NCBI GenBank assembly: GCA_900540785.1 | Contig: UQHF01000005.1 | Location: 61,485-125,484, forward strand | DNA length: 64,000 bases | Reading direction: 5' to 3' | From: an uncultured Blautia sp. | GTDB taxonomy: Bacteria > Bacillota > Clostridia > Lachnospirales > Lachnospiraceae | Shown: in pieces, positions 60,663 through 64,000 of the stretch | How positions within the stretch are numbered: the first letter of the stretch is position 1 | Layout of the letters: every line of letters begins with the position of its first letter | The notes under the pieces: model-generated | Database searches by the model: none | Seen by the model: the letters and a program-made list of their open reading frames with translations, nothing else | What the model was told of the DNA's origin: nothing | Program-made: the position numbers and the translations under genes

Positions 60663-62522
60663 TTATCCCTTCTTGTTTCCCATTCCCGGAAGCGGCTTCA
60701 AAGAATAATTCCACTTGGTAAGAGAAAGATTTTTATTATAATACGGATCCCCGTTTTTCAGAATGTCAATCCAGTGACACCGCATATACTCAATTTCTGT
60801 CTGGAAGCGGCGCACCTTTTCTTTGGAATTCTCCGCGCCCCTTGTTTTTGACTCCATGTGATAAAGCTGTACATAAGGGTCGTATACAACAAGACTTCCC
60901 GCTTTATTTATTTTCAGACATAAATCCACATCATTAAAAGCTACGGCAAGCTCCTCCGTAAAACCGCCCACTTCATCAAAGACCTGCTTTTTCGCTATCA
61001 TGCAGGCTGCCGTTACCGCGCTCATATCCTGGAGAAGCGACGCCTTGTGGAGATAGCCTGTGCGGTTTGCCGGCATATCCACAAACATATGCCCTGCAAT
61101 TCCTCCGATTCCTATGACGCAGCCGGCATGCTGAATGGTATTATCAGGATAAAGAAGCTTCACGCCTGCCGCCCCCACTTCTTTTCTCTGACAAACTCCC
61201 ACAAGCTCTGTGAGCCAGTCCGGCGTGATCACAGTCACATCATTATTCAGGAACAGGAGAAACTCTCCTTTTGCATGGGCAGAGCCGAAATTATTGATGG
61301 CAGAATAATTAAATTCTTTCTTCCATCTTAAAAGACGCACACCTTTCTCTGAAATTTCTTTATAATACCGGAAGATTTCCTCCGATGTACTGTTGTTTTC
61401 CACAACAATGATCTCATAATTTTTGTATGTTGTTTTTTCCCATATGGATTTTAAGCAGGCTTCCAGTGATTCCTTCTCATCTTTATTTGGAATAATAATA
61501 GAAACAAGAGGCTCTCCCTTTACCGGATATTTCACTCTGTAAAATCCGAGGTCCGGAGTATGGCTTACCTCACCTTCCGTGCCTGTCCGTTTTAAGTGCG
61601 CCTCTATCGCCCGCTTTCCTGCTTCAAACGCATACATCTTGCTTGCCGGATTGTCTGCTGTTGACTCTTTGTGGGTTCTCCAGTGATAAAGAATTTCCGG
61701 AACATGAAGGATCTTCTCCGCCTCTTCTGTGCACCGGAAAATAAAATCATAATCCTGCGCTCCGTCAAACTCTTTACGAAATCCTCCCACATGTTCCACA
61801 ATTTCTCTCCGCACGGTAAAGAAGTGGCAGATGTAATTGTTGGAACGGAGAAGATCCAGATTAAAATCCGGCTTTAAATGCGGCTGAAAATGTTCTTTTA
61901 AATCTGTTGTCACCTTATCCTCATCTGTGTAAACCACATCTGCCTCCGGATTTTTTTCCAGGGCAAGGGCAATTTCATACAACGCATTTGGAGCGAGAAG
62001 GTCGTCATGGTCGAGAAGTCCTATAAACTCTCCTCCTGCCATACGAAATGCCGCATTTGTATTCTCTGCAATGCCAAGATTTTCTTTCAGATTTTCATGG
62101 CGGATACGGCTGTCTCTTTTTTCGTACTCTTTCAGGACAGCTTCCATCTCTTTGTCATCCGGGCTTCCGTTTGCAATACAAAGTTCCCAATTCCCATACG
62201 TCTGTGCGATCAGAGAATCCAGCATCTGTCTCAAAAAAAGCGGCGGCGTATGATATGCCGGAACCACCACGCTGATAAGAGGCGCATTTGAAAATTTCCT
62301 CTTTCTCTGACGGTTTAATGTTTCCTCATCTGGTACATACGCTTCATACCAGGGTTCATAGGGGACTTCCTCCGGCTCAAACCTCTCGTGGAGACGGATC
62401 CAGAATTCCTTTGCTCCGTAATGTTTCAGGTAGCGGAACCCTTTTTGAATTGTATAAGGAGAAAGCTTTTTCAACATTTTACTCCATTGTATCTTTCCTC
62501 CTGTATTGCTGCCTTTTCCCAT
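60663..62522 (-). CDS. Two-domain family 2 glycosyltransferase
   Basis: 619 residues with two GT-A domains in tandem. The first (about 80-310) has LISVVVPAYHTPPLFLRQML and LLDHDDLLAPN; the second (about 335-580) has LVSIIIPNKDEKESLEACLK and LFLNNDVTVITPDW. Such tandem enzymes extend polysaccharide chains. ACTACAG-like spacing lies before ATG. It leads the GT operon and runs into the next GT gene with 3 bp between them. Confidence 0.93.
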   Translation of the reverse strand: MGKGSNTGGKIQWSKMLKKLSPYTIQKGFRYLKHYGAKEFWIRLHERFEPEEVPYEPWYEAYVPDEETLNRQRKRKFSNAPLISVVVPAYHTPPLFLRQMLDSLIAQTYGNWELCIANGSPDDKEMEAVLKEYEKRDSRIRHENLKENLGIAENTNAAFRMAGGEFIGLLDHDDLLAPNALYEIALALEKNPEADVVYTDEDKVTTDLKEHFQPHLKPDFNLDLLRSNNYICHFFTVRREIVEHVGGFRKEFDGAQDYDFIFRCTEEAEKILHVPEILYHWRTHKESTADNPASKMYAFEAGKRAIEAHLKRTGTEGEVSHTPDLGFYRVKYPVKGEPLVSIIIPNKDEKESLEACLKSIWEKTTYKNYEIIVVENNSTSEEIFRYYKEISEKGVRLLRWKKEFNYSAINNFGSAHAKGEFLLFLNNDVTVITPDWLTELVGVCQRKEVGAAGVKLLYPDNTIQHAGCVIGIGGIAGHMFVDMPANRTGYLHKASLLQDMSAVTAACMIAKKQVFDEVGGFTEELAVAFNDVDLCLKINKAGSLVVYDPYVQLYHMESKTRGAENSKEKVRRFQTEIEYMRCHWIDILKNGDPYYNKNLSLTKWNYSLKPLPGMGNKKG

Positions 62523-62600
62523 TTATTTTAACCTCTGACTTCTGTTTATTATTTGTTAAGAAAAAATTTATGAACTTATTGTAACATTCTACTATATTTT

Positions 62601-62630
62601 TTGCAAGAAAGGGAATAAATGTGTTATACT
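62601..62630 (+). promoter_or_regulatory. Promoter of the D,D-carboxypeptidase gene
   Basis: TTGCAA (62601-62606) and TATACT (62625-62630), 18-bp spacer. Confidence 0.65.
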
Positions 62631-62674
62631 GAAACCTGTAGCAACTTATTTTATGAAACAACAGGAGCAGTTTT

Positions 62675-63928
62675 ATGATGAAAAGACAAAAACGACTGTC
62701 TGCCGCCCTTCTTGCACTGGGAATCTGTGTTTCTCTGATCACCCCTGTTCCTGCAAGAGCAGCAGAAGCAACTGAAAATACCGGAATTTCCACAAACTCC
62801 ATTCCCGGCTGGCCTCAGGCACAGGACATTACATCTTCAGCCGCCGTTGTAGTGGAGGAATCTACAAGCACCATTCTTTATGCAAAAAATATGGATCAGC
62901 CGCTCTATCCTTCCAGCGCTGTAAAAATCATGACCTGCCTTGTGGCTCTTGAAAACAGCAGCCTTGACGAACAGGTTACCATGACAGAGACCGGCGTTGC
63001 AGAGGTCACGGACGGAAGCGCCAATATTTCCTCCCAGCTTGGGGAAGTATTCACAATGGAACAGTGTCTCTATGCTATTATGGTTGGCTCTGCCAATGAC
63101 ATTGCCCTTCAGGTTGCAGAACACGTAAGCGGCTCTGTGGATGCTTTTGTTCAGAAAATGAATGAAAAAGCAAAAGAGGTGGGCTGCAAAGATACCGTAT
63201 TTACAAACCCCACCGGTCTTCCTGACGAAAACCAGCACACAACTGCCCATGACCTTGCACGTATCACAAGAGCAGCCATGCAGAACAAAACATTCCACGC
63301 CATTGCATCCGCTCCTTCCTATACCATTCCTGCCACCAACCTTTCCGGAGGAGACAGGGTACTTACGAGCAATTTCACCATGACAAAGCCGGGTGACCCC
63401 GCCTACTACAAGGGCTGCCTCGGCGGAAAAGAGGGATTTACCCAGGCATCAGGAAGCGTTCTTGCCACCGCTGCAAAGCGAAACGGCATGACACTTATCT
63501 GCGTTGTATTAAATGGAGCCTCCGGACAGACGGATGATGAAGCCATTGCTCTTCTTGATTATGGATTCAATAATTTCAAGAAAGTTTCTCTTGGAAATGA
63601 CGATTTCAGCATCGTATCCGGCGGCACTGTGATCGTTCCTTCTGATACTTCTGCCTCAGACTTAAAAACAAAAGATCAGAAACAGGATGACGGTACTTTA
63701 AAACGTAAATATTTCTTTGGAGAGGATAAACAGGTCGGAACTGCAAAGGTAGAGGTACGCGACACAAACGCCAATAAACAGGCACTTGCAGAAGGCGAAA
63801 AGCATCTGGAAGAAGCGCAGAAATTTTCCGATGTACACACGAATTTCCCATATTATCTCATTGGAGGGATTGGAATTGTCCTTCTGGGACTTTTGATCTG
63901 GGCGATTGTAAAAATCGTAAAATCATAA
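62675..63928 (+). CDS. dacA: D-alanyl-D-alanine carboxypeptidase (PBP5/DacA-type)
   Basis: A 417-residue penicillin-binding protein that trims pentapeptide stems. Signal peptide (cleavage near ARA-AEA, about residue 30). The catalytic motif S81-A-V-K84, SAN in GSANDIA, and the third motif reads KEG in GGKEGFTQASG instead of the usual KTG. A C-terminal membrane anchor (about 393-415) ends in Lys residues. CAGGAGCAGTTTT precedes the ATG. The third-motif change may affect beta-lactam binding. Confidence 0.93.
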   Translation: MMKRQKRLSAALLALGICVSLITPVPARAAEATENTGISTNSIPGWPQAQDITSSAAVVVEESTSTILYAKNMDQPLYPSSAVKIMTCLVALENSSLDEQVTMTETGVAEVTDGSANISSQLGEVFTMEQCLYAIMVGSANDIALQVAEHVSGSVDAFVQKMNEKAKEVGCKDTVFTNPTGLPDENQHTTAHDLARITRAAMQNKTFHAIASAPSYTIPATNLSGGDRVLTSNFTMTKPGDPAYYKGCLGGKEGFTQASGSVLATAAKRNGMTLICVVLNGASGQTDDEAIALLDYGFNNFKKVSLGNDDFSIVSGGTVIVPSDTSASDLKTKDQKQDDGTLKRKYFFGEDKQVGTAKVEVRDTNANKQALAEGEKHLEEAQKFSDVHTNFPYYLIGGIGIVLLGLLIWAIVKIVKS

Positions 63929-63947
63929 GATAACATACAGGACGTAA

Positions 63948-64000
63948 TCGAGTAGGAGGCGGTGACTAACCGCCGTCCTCTCACACCACCGTGCGTACCG
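63948..64000 (-). mobile_element. 3' end of a group II intron (cut by window edge)
   Basis: Minus strand CGGTACGCACGGTGGTGTGA leads into a GGCGG-TTAGTCA-CCGCC hairpin and CTCCTACTCGAT. This matches, from memory, the tail of bacterial group II introns: the domain V end, then the domain VI hairpin and an AY-type 3' end. The rest, with any reverse transcriptase, lies beyond the window. It is inserted 20 bp past the dacA stop, antisense to it. Confidence 0.6.

Noticed and set aside
1..64000. CRISPR array or cas genes
   Set aside because: No regularly spaced direct repeats with unique spacers; the only tandem repeats are the coding repeats at 56820-57060.

Overview
The window reads as a chromosomal segment of a Clostridia member, most likely a gut Lachnospiraceae. 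This is an inference from moderate-to-low G+C, strong Gram-positive ribosome binding sites, the clpX-clpP-tig order, a YesMN/MsmK-type sugar locus, and an HtrA/LCP/undecaprenyl-sugar-transferase envelope cluster. No 16S rRNA is present to confirm it. Genes are dense on both strands.

Layout. 1-6.6 kb: the start of clpX, clpP and tig, then small housekeeping genes (DJ-1/PfpI, CYTH, proC, ferritin). 6.8-9.9 kb: an ECF sigma factor with an ABC exporter module, opposite a secreted protein with a PASTA-like start. 10.5-16.7 kb: a gene for a taurine/nitrate-type substrate-binding protein, cut in two by a 5.15-kb serine-recombinase element. The element carries an RsgA-like GTPase, a Mef-like efflux pump and a DUF3795 protein. 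17.4-30.6 kb: a sugar locus with a GH32-like hydrolase, two permeases, a binding protein, a YesN/YesM two-component pair, malQ, DUF89, the shared ATPase msmK and a CdaR-type regulator. 30.6-35.1 kb: molybdate uptake (modABC), divergent from a Mop protein and a HTH/binding-domain regulator. 35.3-43.6 kb: glpK, uppP, carAB and a CorC/HlyC protein. 44-47.5 kb: tRNA-Leu, an uncharacterised P-loop protein paired with a DUF4869 protein, and a small acetyltransferase/methyltransferase/YhcH operon. 47.5-53.8 kb: a reductase, an S66 peptidase, an alanine symporter, a zinc-ribbon protein and a second ClpX. 53.9-63.9 kb: HtrA, glycosyltransferases, an LCP ligase with a repetitive tail, and a D,D-carboxypeptidase. 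The window closes on what looks like the 3' end of a group II intron.

How genes fit together. The sugar operon has a binding protein, two permeases and a hydrolase but no ATPase. The orphan MsmK nearby is the natural energy source, and YesM/YesN the likely sensor and activator. The molybdate transporter faces its probable regulator across an 824-bp gap holding two diverged, inverted copies of a roughly 165-nt structured element. This is the strongest candidate here for something undescribed. The second is the DUF4869/ATPase pair beside tRNA-Leu. The best-resolved event is the element insertion: removing it at a shared GG dinucleotide restores a 337-codon reading frame exactly.
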